Positions 51,919 to 61,748 of a stretch of DNA of 64,000 bases are shown here, in pieces; positions within the stretch are counted from its first letter, which is position 1, and every line of letters starts with the position of its first letter. A program made the translations under genes and the position numbers. The stretch is taken from positions 62,001 to 126,000 of the forward strand of contig NZ_JAGTXB010000026.1 of NCBI RefSeq assembly GCF_018224885.1. The letters are read 5' to 3'. The notes under the pieces are model-generated. The model saw only the letters and a program-made list of their open reading frames with translations, ran no database searches and was not told the DNA's origin. Source of the stretch: Chitinophaga hostae. Its GTDB lineage: Bacteria; Bacteroidota; Bacteroidia; Chitinophagales; Chitinophagaceae.

Positions 51919-53280
51919 GTGAAGATCAATTTCAGGAACCTTAGCTTCTTAGCTACCTATATTACTCTACTGTACGGTGCGACCGGTTGTAACAAATCCA
52001 CGCTGTTAGGTGGTGGCCTTATTCCTCCGGGCGATTTCGTGAATGCACAGGATACTACCATTTCAGGTATCATTGCCAATAACATCCTCCGGTATGATTC
52101 CACTATCAGGAATGGAAATACCGGCTACACACATATACTGGGTTCCATTACCACGGACCCGGTTTTTGGTAAAACACATTCTTTCCTGTATACACAGGTA
52201 TCTTTACCCAAAAGCGCCTTCACTTTTGAAGGTACCGGGCAAACACTGGATTCGGTGGTACTATCGCTGAGCTATACCGGGTACAGTGGCGATTCGGCGG
52301 CTCCGCAAACATTCCGGGTATACCGCATGTCGGATCCTAAATTTACCATTGATTCCAACTATGCTTACGATAAACCACAGGCTTACAACCAGGGCGAGTT
52401 GCTGGGTACCGCTACGGTAACCCCGTTGTCGCTCCGCGATTCCGTAAGTGTATATGGCACCAAGGAAACAGCGCAGCTGCGCATTAAACTGAGCAGTGCG
52501 TTTGGTAATTCGTTGCTGAGCCAGAAATCTGATGGCGCATTTGCCACAGATTCCGCCTTCCGGGCTTATCTGAAAGGTTTTGCCGTAGTACCGGATACCA
52601 ACCTGGGTACCAACCGCAACATGATCTATGTGAATCTGAACAGCACGAATACAAAGCTGACCGTATTTTATAAAAATACCGAGAATGATTCGCTGCGGAC
52701 TGTTATGGCATTTAATCAGTATGCAAGCGCGCATGCCACTTATTTTGCACGTAATTACAATGGTTCACAGGCAGGCCGGTTTATCAATACCAATAATCCT
52801 AAAGGCGACAGCATCCTGTTCCTGAATGCCAGTCCTGGCCTGTATACCAGGCTAACGATACCTAACCTGGAAAACTTCCCGGCAGTGTTGATCAACAAAG
52901 CAGAACTGGTCATTACACAAATTACTTCTGGTGTAAGTGACATGAATAATATTTTTATTGAACCAGGAAGCTTATCTTTACGGCAGTACGGAAACGGAGA
53001 CTCCACCAAACTCCCGATGGACTATTACACCAGTGGCGGCGCTGCCTACTACGGCGGTACACGTCAGGTGATAACTAACTTTGGAGGTGTACAGGTTGTT
53101 CAGTATACCTTTAATCTTGCCAACACCGTACAACGTTTTATTAAGAAGCTGGACACGAACAACGGCTTCAAACTGGAAGGTCTTTCCTCACTTGACATGG
53201 ATGTGAATCGTGTGAAGGCGGGTGGAAGCAATCTTTCCCAGTATAATGTTAAGCTCAGAATTATTTACACTAAACCTTAA
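51919..53280 (+). CDS. DUF4270 family lipoprotein
   Basis: A 453-residue Bacteroidota-specific protein started at a GTG at 51919. The signal region ends in LLYGATGC with Cys24 as the lipid site, followed by NKSTLLGGGLIPPGDFVNAQDT, a clear DUF4270 signature. The rest is beta-rich with many Ser/Thr. It is probably surface-exposed and outer-membrane anchored. The function is unknown. It lies between the GT5-like gene and metK. Confidence 0.85.
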   Translation: MKINFRNLSFLATYITLLYGATGCNKSTLLGGGLIPPGDFVNAQDTTISGIIANNILRYDSTIRNGNTGYTHILGSITTDPVFGKTHSFLYTQVSLPKSAFTFEGTGQTLDSVVLSLSYTGYSGDSAAPQTFRVYRMSDPKFTIDSNYAYDKPQAYNQGELLGTATVTPLSLRDSVSVYGTKETAQLRIKLSSAFGNSLLSQKSDGAFATDSAFRAYLKGFAVVPDTNLGTNRNMIYVNLNSTNTKLTVFYKNTENDSLRTVMAFNQYASAHATYFARNYNGSQAGRFINTNNPKGDSILFLNASPGLYTRLTIPNLENFPAVLINKAELVITQITSGVSDMNNIFIEPGSLSLRQYGNGDSTKLPMDYYTSGGAAYYGGTRQVITNFGGVQVVQYTFNLANTVQRFIKKLDTNNGFKLEGLSSLDMDVNRVKAGGSNLSQYNVKLRIIYTKP

Positions 53281-53301
53281 AACAACTAATCCCGGTTTTT
53301 T

Positions 53302-54558
53302 ATGCCTTATTTATTTACATCTGAATCCGTTTCAGAAGGACATCCTGATAAAGTAGCCGATCAGATATCCGATGCATTAATCGATAACTTCCTGGCATAT
53401 GACGCAAAATCTAAAGTGGCTTGTGAAACGCTTGTAACTACCGGTCAGGTGGTGCTGGCAGGGGAGGTGAAGTCAGAAGCTTACCTGGATGTGCAGGATA
53501 TTGCAAGAGAAGTGATCCGTAAAATAGGTTATACGAAGAGCGAATACATGTTTGAAGCCAATTCGTGTGGTATTCTTTCAGCTATTCATGAGCAATCTCC
53601 GGATATCAACCAGGGTGTTGACCGTCAGTCTCCGGAGGAGCAAGGCGCCGGCGACCAGGGAATGATGTTCGGTTACGCTACCCGCGAAACTGAAAACTAT
53701 ATGCCGCTGGCATTGGATCTGGCGCATAAGTTATTGCTGGAACTGGCAGTGCTTCGTCGTGAAAACAAAGATATTAAATACCTGCGTCCGGATGCAAAAT
53801 CCCAGGTGACCATCGAATATTCAGATGACAACAAACCGGTAAGAATCGATTCTATTGTGATTTCTACCCAGCATGACGATTTTGACGCCGATGAGAAAAT
53901 GCTGGCGAAGATCAAAGAAGATATGATCAATATCCTGATCCCGCGTGTAAAAGCTCAGCTGAAACCTGAATTGCAGCAGCTGTTTGACGGCTTCGATATC
54001 AATCACCATATTAACCCAACCGGTAAATTCGTTATCGGTGGTCCTCACGGTGATACCGGCTTAACCGGCCGCAAAATCATCGTAGATACCTATGGTGGTA
54101 AAGGAGCTCACGGTGGTGGCGCTTTCTCCGGTAAAGACCCTTCCAAAGTAGATCGTTCAGCAGCTTATGCTACCCGTCATATTGCCAAAAACCTGGTAGC
54201 TGCCGGTGTTTGTGATGAAGTACTGGTACAGGTGTCTTATGCTATTGGTGTGGCTAAACCATGCGGTATCTATGTAAATACCAATGGTACTTCCAAAGTA
54301 AAGCTGAATGACGGCGAAATAGCAAAGAAGATTGAAGAAATCTTTGATCTGCGTCCTTATGCTATTGAGCAAAGACTGAAACTGCGTAATCCTATCTATA
54401 GCGAAACTGCTGCTTACGGGCATATGGGCCGCGAACCTAAGGTGGTGACCAAAGTGTTCAATAAAGGTAAGAAACACGAAAAGAGCGTAGAAGTAGAGCT
54501 GTTTACCTGGGAAAAACTGGACTACGTTGATAAAGTAAAAGCTGCATTCGGTTTATAA
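53302..54558 (+). CDS. metK: S-adenosylmethionine synthetase
   Basis: A 418-residue MetK. FTSESVSEGHPDKVADQISDA is the N-terminal signature, GAGDQGMMFGYATRE the ATP motif, and GGAFSGKDPSKVDRSAAYATRHIAKNLVAAG the phosphate-binding segment. It makes SAM from methionine and ATP. The start follows the DUF4270 gene by 21 nt, and a terminator follows the stop. Confidence 0.97.
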   Translation: MPYLFTSESVSEGHPDKVADQISDALIDNFLAYDAKSKVACETLVTTGQVVLAGEVKSEAYLDVQDIAREVIRKIGYTKSEYMFEANSCGILSAIHEQSPDINQGVDRQSPEEQGAGDQGMMFGYATRETENYMPLALDLAHKLLLELAVLRRENKDIKYLRPDAKSQVTIEYSDDNKPVRIDSIVISTQHDDFDADEKMLAKIKEDMINILIPRVKAQLKPELQQLFDGFDINHHINPTGKFVIGGPHGDTGLTGRKIIVDTYGGKGAHGGGAFSGKDPSKVDRSAAYATRHIAKNLVAAGVCDEVLVQVSYAIGVAKPCGIYVNTNGTSKVKLNDGEIAKKIEEIFDLRPYAIEQRLKLRNPIYSETAAYGHMGREPKVVTKVFNKGKKHEKSVEVELFTWEKLDYVDKVKAAFGL

Positions 54559-54586
54559 TCAAAATAAACCTTATGTGAACATATTA

Positions 54587-54620
54587 CAACAGCCGTTTCA
54601 ATATTTTGAAACGGCTGTTG
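54587..54620 (+). terminator. Rho-independent terminator after metK
   Basis: CAACAGCCGTTTCA (54587-54600) pairs with TGAAACGGCTGTTG (54607-54620) over 14 bp with a 6-nt loop, followed by TATTTTTTAT. The remaining stretch to 55128 is A+T-rich and holds no supported gene; it should contain the promoter of the beta-helix gene, but no full consensus was found. Confidence 0.85.
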
Positions 54621-55128
54621 TATTTTTTATCGAACATCTTTCGATTTTTCACGTTTTAACCACAGATCAACCCGTTTTTCTAAAATGTGGAAAAGTTTTT
54701 CAGATTTTTTTTTAAAAAGTTCAAAAAAAGTTACATATTATTCTTAATATCATTGTATATTTAATAGTAATATGATTGATTGGCCTGCGTTTCAGGCCCG
54801 GTAAGCGCGTTATGGGTTCATTTATTTTTATCAGGTATTGGCTTTTGATGCTATTTTTTTTCTGCAATTGATTGTAACGTCCGAACGGTCATTTTGAGGC
54901 AATAATATTTCGTAGGTGCCTGCCGTTATGATGCTGTTTTTGTATCCAAAATTCTGGATATTCGCAGCCAGAAAAAATAATAGAACCATTTAATTGTATC
55001 CGGAGACAATTTAATCGGGGGCCATTTATTCTTTTGGAATACCGAATCCATATCTGAGAATCAAATTGCAATTACCAAATGGGTAGTTGTGAGCTTTTTA
55101 TTGAAACCATATAATCATCTGAAAAACC

Positions 55129-56541
55129 ATGAAGCGCAACATCACCTCACGATTGTCTATGTATACATTCGTATCATTTGCAATGGCTGTCATTTTTACA
55201 ACTGAGAGCTGTAACAAAGCACAAGTAGATGCACTTAAACCGAAACCAAAGCCGGATAGCACAAGCACGGCTATTACTGCACCGGTGACGGGAAGAGAAA
55301 TAGTTCTTGTACCAGACAAAGACGGAAGACTGGTAGTAGATGGAAGCATCTATAAAGGAGGCGATATCCTGGCGCTGAAAGGCGTTTTTTCAGCAGTAGT
55401 GTTCAACAACCTGAAAGGCGCTGCAGGCAGTCCGATTATCGTTAAGAATGCCGCAGGCACAGTTACCAAAGTGGGTAATCCAGCATGGAGCGGTGGTTCC
55501 TGGGCAACAGCACTCAGTTTTGTAAACTGTCATTATGTAAAAGCCGGCGGCGAAAAATCCAAATCCGATTTTATCATTAGCGGAAGTACACAGGCAGGTA
55601 AGGAAGCGTACTTTAACCTTACTTTAAGTCGGCATACCGACAATTTCGAGGTTAGCAATGTTACCATCCAGAATGGTGGTACCGGTATCTGGGCTAAAAC
55701 AGATCCGGTAAATGGCGATGCCAGCACGCAGTATCCAAATTCGTATATGGAAAATCTGTCCATACACGACGTGGCTATCAGCGGTACTAACAACGAAGCC
55801 TTTTACATTGGCCACACTGCGCTGTATTGGAACTTAACAGCCAATACACCTTACTACGGCGCTCCATCTGGCTTTGTTGCCGGACAGCAGTACGTACAGC
55901 CTATTAAATGGCGCAATGTCAAAATTTATAACAACCAGGTTTCCAATGGAGGCGCTGATGGTATCCAGACCGCTGCTATTGATAAACTGGAAATATACGG
56001 TAATACCGTTACCAGCTGGGGTGGTCAGCATAATTCCGGTCATAACGGCGGTATCCTGATCGGTGGCCGTGTAACAAGCAGTAATGTTCACGACAACTAC
56101 GTTCATGATGGCTGGGGTGAACTGATCCAGTTCTACGGTTCTGGTGAAAATGGTGTTGCCCACATCATTCACAACAACCTCCTGAGAGATAACCAGGGCG
56201 ATGGAGTGAGCCTGAGAGGAACCAACAACGCGGTGGTTCAGATCACTAACAATACTATCGCAAGAGTAGGTGGCGTATCACTGCGTATCAACGGTTACCA
56301 GGGTATGACAACTCCGCAGATCGTAAATGCGAATGCCTTTATACAGCCACGCGTAAACGGAGGTTCTATCGTACCTAACGCCTATATTTACACAGAGAAC
56401 GGCGGCGCCTATAAAGAAGGTACCGGTGCGCTTGCCAACACAAAGTTCCCGACTGTTACCGCAGCCGGTATAGATCTGAACAATTACTATCAGCCAGTAT
56501 CCGGTTCGGCACTGGCATCTTCAGGTTTCAGAGTGAATTAA
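55129..56541 (+). CDS. Right-handed beta-helix lipoprotein
   Basis: A 470-residue predicted lipoprotein (signal region ending TTESC, Cys28) followed by a Lys/Pro-rich linker (KPKPKPDS). Residues about 150-420 have the repeating pattern of a right-handed parallel beta-helix (NVTIQNGGTGIWAKT, KIYNNQVSNGGADGIQT, NVHDNYVHDGWGELIQF, NNLLRDNQGDGVSLRGT). This fold is common in polysaccharide lyases and hydrolases. No catalytic set was identified, so the substrate is unknown. It stands alone before a convergent hydrolase gene. Confidence 0.82.
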   Translation: MKRNITSRLSMYTFVSFAMAVIFTTESCNKAQVDALKPKPKPDSTSTAITAPVTGREIVLVPDKDGRLVVDGSIYKGGDILALKGVFSAVVFNNLKGAAGSPIIVKNAAGTVTKVGNPAWSGGSWATALSFVNCHYVKAGGEKSKSDFIISGSTQAGKEAYFNLTLSRHTDNFEVSNVTIQNGGTGIWAKTDPVNGDASTQYPNSYMENLSIHDVAISGTNNEAFYIGHTALYWNLTANTPYYGAPSGFVAGQQYVQPIKWRNVKIYNNQVSNGGADGIQTAAIDKLEIYGNTVTSWGGQHNSGHNGGILIGGRVTSSNVHDNYVHDGWGELIQFYGSGENGVAHIIHNNLLRDNQGDGVSLRGTNNAVVQITNNTIARVGGVSLRINGYQGMTTPQIVNANAFIQPRVNGGSIVPNAYIYTENGGAYKEGTGALANTKFPTVTAAGIDLNNYYQPVSGSALASSGFRVN

Positions 56542-56614
56542 TAATAGTTACCTGGAAGTTTATAAAAGTAGAAGCCGTCCTGGTTATGAGGACGGCTTCC
56601 TGTTTTCCCGGACA

Positions 56615-57556
56615 TTACTTCCCGGCATTCAAATACTTCCACATCTGTTTATTCACCTCCTGTGGTTGTTCGTAATGCGGCATATGCCCGGCGTTGGCTA
56701 CCCTACGTATCTCTAAAGTTGGGTATAATGACGTATAGGAGTTTAACTTTTCAGGCGGAAAAAAGGGATCCTGGTCGCCGTAGAGCAGGAATATTTTTCC
56801 CGGCGATATTTTTTTCAGCAGATAGAGCTGGTTCTGATTCAGCATATACATCCAGGAAGACAGTGTGAGCCGCTTATATCCCTGGAAATTCATGAAATAT
56901 TTTAGTCGTTGTGAATAGCTGTTGAAAAGCGGCTGATTGACAAACTCTTTCCGTTGATTTTCCACAGCGCGGGGATACCAGTAGCCACTCATAAGTACAT
57001 CAGATACAATCGGTATGTACAGTAGTTTACTTGGTTGCAGATCCCCGCTGGCTGCGGGCCCCAGTAATATTATATGTTTAACGCGATCCGGGTGTTCACC
57101 GGCATAATCAAGTCCGATAGCAGCTCCCATCGACATGGCAATCATATCGAATGGCTGCTGCAACCGAAGCGTGTCCAGTAACTGCACCAACTGATGGCGA
57201 TATAAATTCAGATCGTATTTTGTATGGGGCCTGTCTGAATATCCTCTGCCATAAAGGTCATAGGCTAATACCCGGTAACCTTTTGATAAGAGATAGGGGA
57301 TATTGAACTGCCAAACCTCCATACCACTGGTGCCACCGCCATGGATAAGCACCAGTAACCGGGCAGTATCAGGGCCGTACAGCTTATAATGTACCAGCCC
57401 CTGGTCCAGTTGTATGAAATTTCCGGGCGCCTGTTTCCGGGCCGCATCATTTAATCGGGCAGTTTCCTGCCCGCTTTTAATAAATAGAAAAATCGACGTC
57501 AATATGACAACTATCCCCGTAATGATTAACAGCAACCATTTTTTGAATCCGGTCAT
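56615..57556 (-). CDS. Membrane-anchored alpha/beta hydrolase
   Basis: A 313-residue alpha/beta hydrolase with an N-terminal transmembrane segment (about residues 8-27) that may hold it in the membrane. Oxyanion motif LVLIHGGGTSGMEVW, nucleophile Ser in MIAMSMGAAIGLDY, acid Asp in LYGDQDPFFP and His in NAGHMPHYEQP. Substrate unknown. It follows the esterase gene by 6 nt at the downstream end of the exopolysaccharide operon. Confidence 0.85.
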   Translation of the reverse strand: MTGFKKWLLLIITGIVVILTSIFLFIKSGQETARLNDAARKQAPGNFIQLDQGLVHYKLYGPDTARLLVLIHGGGTSGMEVWQFNIPYLLSKGYRVLAYDLYGRGYSDRPHTKYDLNLYRHQLVQLLDTLRLQQPFDMIAMSMGAAIGLDYAGEHPDRVKHIILLGPAASGDLQPSKLLYIPIVSDVLMSGYWYPRAVENQRKEFVNQPLFNSYSQRLKYFMNFQGYKRLTLSSWMYMLNQNQLYLLKKISPGKIFLLYGDQDPFFPPEKLNSYTSLYPTLEIRRVANAGHMPHYEQPQEVNKQMWKYLNAGK

Positions 57557-57562
57557 AACCGA

Positions 57563-58330
57563 TTATCTTTTGTATTGCAATAACCATTCATAGATATTCA
57601 TCCCGTTTTCACGGTATGCAGGGTCGTAATATTGTTCCCAGCAGCAATGCTTATGGTCGCCGATGGTCAGTTTTGTAAGCCCCGGTTTATACTTGTTGGT
57701 GCTATCCGCAAACAGTTTGCAGTTTCCCAGGAAGACCGGTTCGTCGGTGCCGCCAAAATACCATACGTGAATATTGTTTTCTGCGGCGATGTGGAAGCTC
57801 TTCAAATTTTCCGCATCAATGGTGGCGGGCGACATGTTTACCGCCGCGGCCACCCGTGATGCCATTCTTTTATCCGTAACGGCCATTCCCACAGACCATC
57901 CGCCGGCACTGTAACCGGTGATGTAGATTCTTGTGGAATCTATCGGGTATTTTTTCATCGCATCTGAGATAGCGTTGTACAGGTGCTCCGGCCCAAGCGA
58001 CCAGCTGGTGGCAAGGGGCGCCATTACAATAAACTCATATTTTTTGCCGTCCAGTTTGTTGACAGCATCAATGTTTTTGCCTTCATGCATTTGCCTGGCA
58101 ACACCCTGCCGGAATATTTTAGTGACATCTGTGCCTGCAATACTTCTGCCGTGCAAACACACGAGTAACGGGTACCTTTTCCCGCTTTTCATATTGTCGG
58201 GTGTTTTAATTAGCGCCGGGATATGATGCCAGGGTGTTATCTGCACATCAATCTGTTTGAAAGGCTTCAGGTCCTGTCCTGCCAGCACTGCCGTTTGCAG
58301 CAGCAGGCATATAAAAAGAAATATTCTCAT
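57563..58330 (-). CDS. Secreted esterase of the PHB-depolymerase/prolyl-oligopeptidase-like group
   Basis: A 255-residue alpha/beta hydrolase with a signal peptide (MRIFLFICLLLQTAVLAGQ). PLLVCLHGRSIAG is the oxyanion segment, GYSAGGWSVG (about 145) the nucleophile elbow and DHKHCCWEQYY the catalytic His region. Related enzymes cleave acetyl or other esters from polysaccharides. Its place after the exopolysaccharide genes is compatible with polymer deacylation, but this is inference. Confidence 0.82.
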   Translation of the reverse strand: MRIFLFICLLLQTAVLAGQDLKPFKQIDVQITPWHHIPALIKTPDNMKSGKRYPLLVCLHGRSIAGTDVTKIFRQGVARQMHEGKNIDAVNKLDGKKYEFIVMAPLATSWSLGPEHLYNAISDAMKKYPIDSTRIYITGYSAGGWSVGMAVTDKRMASRVAAAVNMSPATIDAENLKSFHIAAENNIHVWYFGGTDEPVFLGNCKLFADSTNKYKPGLTKLTIGDHKHCCWEQYYDPAYRENGMNIYEWLLQYKR

Positions 58331-58389
58331 CTTTCAATCTTAATTTACCGGATGATCCGCCGGGAGCATCCGTTGGCAAACCGCCTCAA

Positions 58390-59112
58390 TTATAAGTGTA
58401 ATAATACTTCTTCGAGAGAAGTACCGATAATGGCTTCCAATGCTATTTTAGACTGTTTTACTTCTCTTTCAAGATTTACTTTACGTACCATTTCTGCATT
58501 GTAAATGCGATAGGCATCATTCAGTCCTTCCACCGCTGTGTTCTGATCACCACCGGAAAATTTCTGCTCTACCTGTTTGTAATGATTGTAAGAATCTTCC
58601 AGCAACGGTAACTGCAGCTCATACAATTGCTTGTTAGCAGAGTAGTCCTCGTAAGCACGCAATACAGCAGACTTTAACGCCAGTTTCTCGCCTTCTTTCT
58701 GCAGGTCAAATACTTTTCCGTTGGCCTTGGCTGTTTTTACTTCGTTAGGAATGCTTATTAAATGACCGAGCGGCACCATGATACCAAAGTTATACCGTGG
58801 GTACAGTGTGTTGTTGTTGGCAGTGCCACCGCTGCTACCTTTAATGGTGAACTCGTTCAGGTTACCGGCAGCTGTCAGCATGTCCAGCCAACCCGCTTTA
58901 GCCCTGTTCTGATCGTATTTGGTAATTTCCTTTTTAATATCCAATGCTTTGATCTGGGGGTTGTTCATGGCAAGTTCTACCAGTCTTTCTTTCAATCTGC
59001 TTACGGTAGGTAAGTCGGCCGGCAGTCTTAATATAATACTGGTATCTGCCCGCTGTGCCTGCGCTACAGTACCTGTAATTGCTGCCAATAAAAAGAATAA
59101 TACACGTTTCAT
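58390..59112 (-). CDS. Half-size TolC-like outer-membrane protein
   Basis: A 240-residue exported protein (signal peptide ending TVAQAQ). It has the helical pattern of one TolC structural repeat: LKERLVELAMNNPQIKALDIKKEITKYDQNRAKAGWLD, then YNFGIMVPLG and LRAYEDYSANKQLYELQLPLLEDSYNHYKQVEQKFSGG. TolC proteins normally carry two such repeats in about 450 residues; this has one. Its start overlaps the O-antigen-ligase-like stop by 4 nt (ATGA). It may form a multimeric exit duct for the polymer. Confidence 0.72.
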   Translation of the reverse strand: MKRVLFFLLAAITGTVAQAQRADTSIILRLPADLPTVSRLKERLVELAMNNPQIKALDIKKEITKYDQNRAKAGWLDMLTAAGNLNEFTIKGSSGGTANNNTLYPRYNFGIMVPLGHLISIPNEVKTAKANGKVFDLQKEGEKLALKSAVLRAYEDYSANKQLYELQLPLLEDSYNHYKQVEQKFSGGDQNTAVEGLNDAYRIYNAEMVRKVNLEREVKQSKIALEAIIGTSLEEVLLHL

Positions 59113-60539
59113 GTTGTGATATTTGGAGATGATAAATATTTTAATTTTATAGAGATTCCATTAAGTCCGTAATAAAGCAGGGCGGACTCAATGAGTCCGG
59201 ACGACTCCTGCGCATAAATGCTGACCACCATTGCAAACATCACACAGATGATCAGTAGTGTATACTGTTTTTCGGTTTCTGTTTTACTCCGGAAGTAATT
59301 TGCCACGGTATATTGCATCACCAGGAAAATGTTAAAACAAACCAGTATCAGCCCGATGTACCCTTGTTCCAGCACCGTGCGCAGGTAACCGCTGTCGGGC
59401 GGAAAGCCATCCAGTTCACTGCCGGATCCCGGCTCACAGCTGAGAAAACCGCCGCCGATAGGGTGGCTGTAGATATAGGGTTGAATGCGATGCCTGTTTA
59501 CCTCACGAACATTCAGGGAGGCATCTTCCGAACCCGAAAAGGCTGTTCTTATCCTGATAATGGTAGGATTGCTGTGGAAAGGACCAAACATCACCACCAG
59601 GAATGCAAAAACAAATACAAGCGCGCCAATAACGGTATTTTTATTATGCAGATTTACAAACAACATAATAACAAGCCCCATAGGCACCATCACGTAGGCG
59701 GTACGGGTACCCGAATATCCCAGTGCCATAAACTGCAGTACCAGCGATATTAACAACAATACCTTCTGATGTACCGGAACCATTTTATTGGAACTGGTGA
59801 GCAACACAATATTCATGATACAGCCACAAGCCATGATAACACCAAATACGGCCGGATCAGACACGAAAGAGAAAATACGTATACCGGTGAGGATGATCAC
59901 TGTTTTGAACTTTTCAGGATACCGGGCTATAAATGCTTTTTCGAAAGGCATTAATCCAAACCATTGCTGTATACACGCATAAAAGGCTGCCAGTGTGAGT
60001 ATGATAATCCAGAATTTGATAAATACTTTCAGATCATCCATATTCCTGATCATCTTCATCACCAGGTACAACATAATCATATTCCGCACGTATACCCTGG
60101 CAAAGGTGGACCAGCCATGGCGGTCATGTACATAGGCCGGGTTGAAAAACTGCAGCAGGATGAAACCGGCGTATATATAAAAAGTAATCAGCACGGGGTC
60201 CCGCAAAAAATCAACTTTCCGGATACTTTTATCATCCGGCTTTAACAAACTGCCCAGCAAGGTTATTAACACAACCGCGTCTATCAGCACTCCCACAGGC
60301 ATTTCCGAGCCCGACATCCGTTCCAGTACCCGTACGGTAAGTGCCACCACACAGGTGATATAGTAACCCGCCCGGTAGTTGAGTATCGAAACGCCCGCCA
60401 CTGTCAGTCCCACTGCCAAACCGATCAGCAGCATGGTATATTTGACATCCTGCGCACTGAGATAGGCGATAATCGGGATTAATACTACCCACGAGGTAAT
60501 AATAAACAGCTGGTAGATATTTTTCTTCGCAAATTCCAC
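59109..60539 (-). CDS. O-antigen ligase / polysaccharide polymerase-like membrane protein
   Basis: A 476-residue protein with about 12 hydrophobic segments and a long periplasmic loop (about residues 330-385: SEDASLNVREVNRHRIQPYIYSHPIGGGFLSCEPGSGSELDGFPPDSGYLRTVLEQGYIGL in sum). Its conserved Arg/His and HPIGGG fit the Wzy_C/O-antigen ligase family. It should polymerise or ligate lipid-linked sugar units at the periplasmic side of the inner membrane. It is embedded in the exopolysaccharide operon. Confidence 0.82.
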   Translation of the reverse strand: MEFAKKNIYQLFIITSWVVLIPIIAYLSAQDVKYTMLLIGLAVGLTVAGVSILNYRAGYYITCVVALTVRVLERMSGSEMPVGVLIDAVVLITLLGSLLKPDDKSIRKVDFLRDPVLITFYIYAGFILLQFFNPAYVHDRHGWSTFARVYVRNMIMLYLVMKMIRNMDDLKVFIKFWIIILTLAAFYACIQQWFGLMPFEKAFIARYPEKFKTVIILTGIRIFSFVSDPAVFGVIMACGCIMNIVLLTSSNKMVPVHQKVLLLISLVLQFMALGYSGTRTAYVMVPMGLVIMLFVNLHNKNTVIGALVFVFAFLVVMFGPFHSNPTIIRIRTAFSGSEDASLNVREVNRHRIQPYIYSHPIGGGFLSCEPGSGSELDGFPPDSGYLRTVLEQGYIGLILVCFNIFLVMQYTVANYFRSKTETEKQYTLLIICVMFAMVVSIYAQESSGLIESALLYYGLNGISIKLKYLSSPNITT

Positions 60540-60549
60540 TGACGATGAT

Positions 60550-60663
60550 TTATAAGAATACTATTTTAACAGCCATAGCGATAATAGTCAGCGCTATGAA
60601 AATCACGATCAGCAACTGATGCAGATGTTGATCTATTGGTTTCTTTTTTGGTTGTGCTTTCAT
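60550..60663 (-). CDS. 37-residue single-pass membrane peptide
   Basis: An ATG at 60663 opens a 37-codon frame ending with TAA at 60552-60550. The peptide has a basic, polar start (MKAQPKKKPIDQHLH) and one hydrophobic helix (LLIVIFIALTIIAMAVKIVFL). It fills the gap between the acyltransferase and ligase-like genes almost exactly (1 nt after the former, 10 nt before the latter), which supports it as a real gene. The function is unknown. Confidence 0.6.
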   Translation of the reverse strand: MKAQPKKKPIDQHLHQLLIVIFIALTIIAMAVKIVFL

Positions 60664-60664
60664 A

Positions 60665-61738
60665 TTAAACTGATGCTGCCGCTTTTTTTGGTGTATGATG
60701 TTCCCCGAACTTCCCTGCGAAAAGGAAGCCTAATCCCAGTCGCATACATACCCTGTATACTATGATGGAGAGGAAAATGGATGACGGAATAAGTATTCCC
60801 AGCAATACCACGCCATTATCTACACCGAACTGCAGTAATATTGCACGCAGCAGGGCGAAAATGCTTACATGTAACAGGTAAATGTAGAGGGAATAATGAC
60901 CTATTACGTTCAGCAATTCGAGTCGTTTGATTTTTGCCAGCCAGGACGATAAGAGTATGACAAACAAACAGCCATTCAACGCAATGAGCATATACACATA
61001 TAAGTTCATATCCTGGTGGTACAGGTAATACCATTGGAGCAAGCCGAACAGCGGTGTTAACAACAGCAGGTTAACCGGGTTGGCAAATTTCTGTTGTGTT
61101 TCCTCGAGGAAGAAGTAGCCGGCGGCGGTATCGCCGATGGCGAAGAAAATATAATGCAATGCGATATCATAGAATGTACTGAAACTCCGTACATATGGGG
61201 CAATACCCAACAGTGCCAGCCCTACCAGCAGTTGCCATATTTTTTTGCGGCCCGTAATGCCGGACACTATGGTATAAAGCATGGTTACATTGAACAATGC
61301 AAATAAATACCAGAGCTGATCCAGTGTTCTTGGCTGAAGGAATATATTGAGAAAGTCCCTGACGCTGCGTTCTGAATTCGCAAATTTTGAGAACACAATC
61401 TGCAGGCTGATTTGTATAACCGCCCATAACAGGTACGGATACAGCAGGGTATTGATTTTTTGAAATGTAAAATTGCGTACGCCTCTTTTGGCAATACTTC
61501 TGCTGAAAAAGATACCAGAGAGCAGGAAGAAAAGCGGCATACGAAAACTATATAACATATCGTTGGTTGCCAGCACTCCATTGGGTAATGAAATGCCCGC
61601 GGCCACCAGGCCATACGCAATATGCCGGTATACCACCAGCAAAATGGCAATGCCTTTTGCATAGTCTATCCAGGCATAACGTGCGTCATTTTTCTCTGGC
61701 CGGAAACTGAATATGTCAAAGTTTTTATGCTGCATCAT
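60665..61738 (-). CDS. Acyltransferase family 3 membrane protein
   Basis: A 357-residue protein from the ATG at 61738; an upstream ATG at 61780 would overlap the Wzc-like gene by 32 nt. YAWIDYAKGIAILLVVYRHIAYGL holds the family His (in place of the more common D-x-x-R-H form), and SFRMPLFFLLSGIFFSRS is the next conserved part. About ten hydrophobic segments. These enzymes O-acetylate or otherwise acylate exported sugars at the inner membrane. The context suggests decoration of the exopolysaccharide. Confidence 0.87.
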   Translation of the reverse strand: MMQHKNFDIFSFRPEKNDARYAWIDYAKGIAILLVVYRHIAYGLVAAGISLPNGVLATNDMLYSFRMPLFFLLSGIFFSRSIAKRGVRNFTFQKINTLLYPYLLWAVIQISLQIVFSKFANSERSVRDFLNIFLQPRTLDQLWYLFALFNVTMLYTIVSGITGRKKIWQLLVGLALLGIAPYVRSFSTFYDIALHYIFFAIGDTAAGYFFLEETQQKFANPVNLLLLTPLFGLLQWYYLYHQDMNLYVYMLIALNGCLFVILLSSWLAKIKRLELLNVIGHYSLYIYLLHVSIFALLRAILLQFGVDNGVVLLGILIPSSIFLSIIVYRVCMRLGLGFLFAGKFGEHHTPKKAAASV

Positions 61739-61748
61739 GATAAAACGA

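Noticed and set aside
54889..55071. A 60-codon minus-strand frame in the gap before the beta-helix gene
   Set aside because: No recognisable motif, A+T-rich, and no neighbours that suggest an operon. It is better read as chance.
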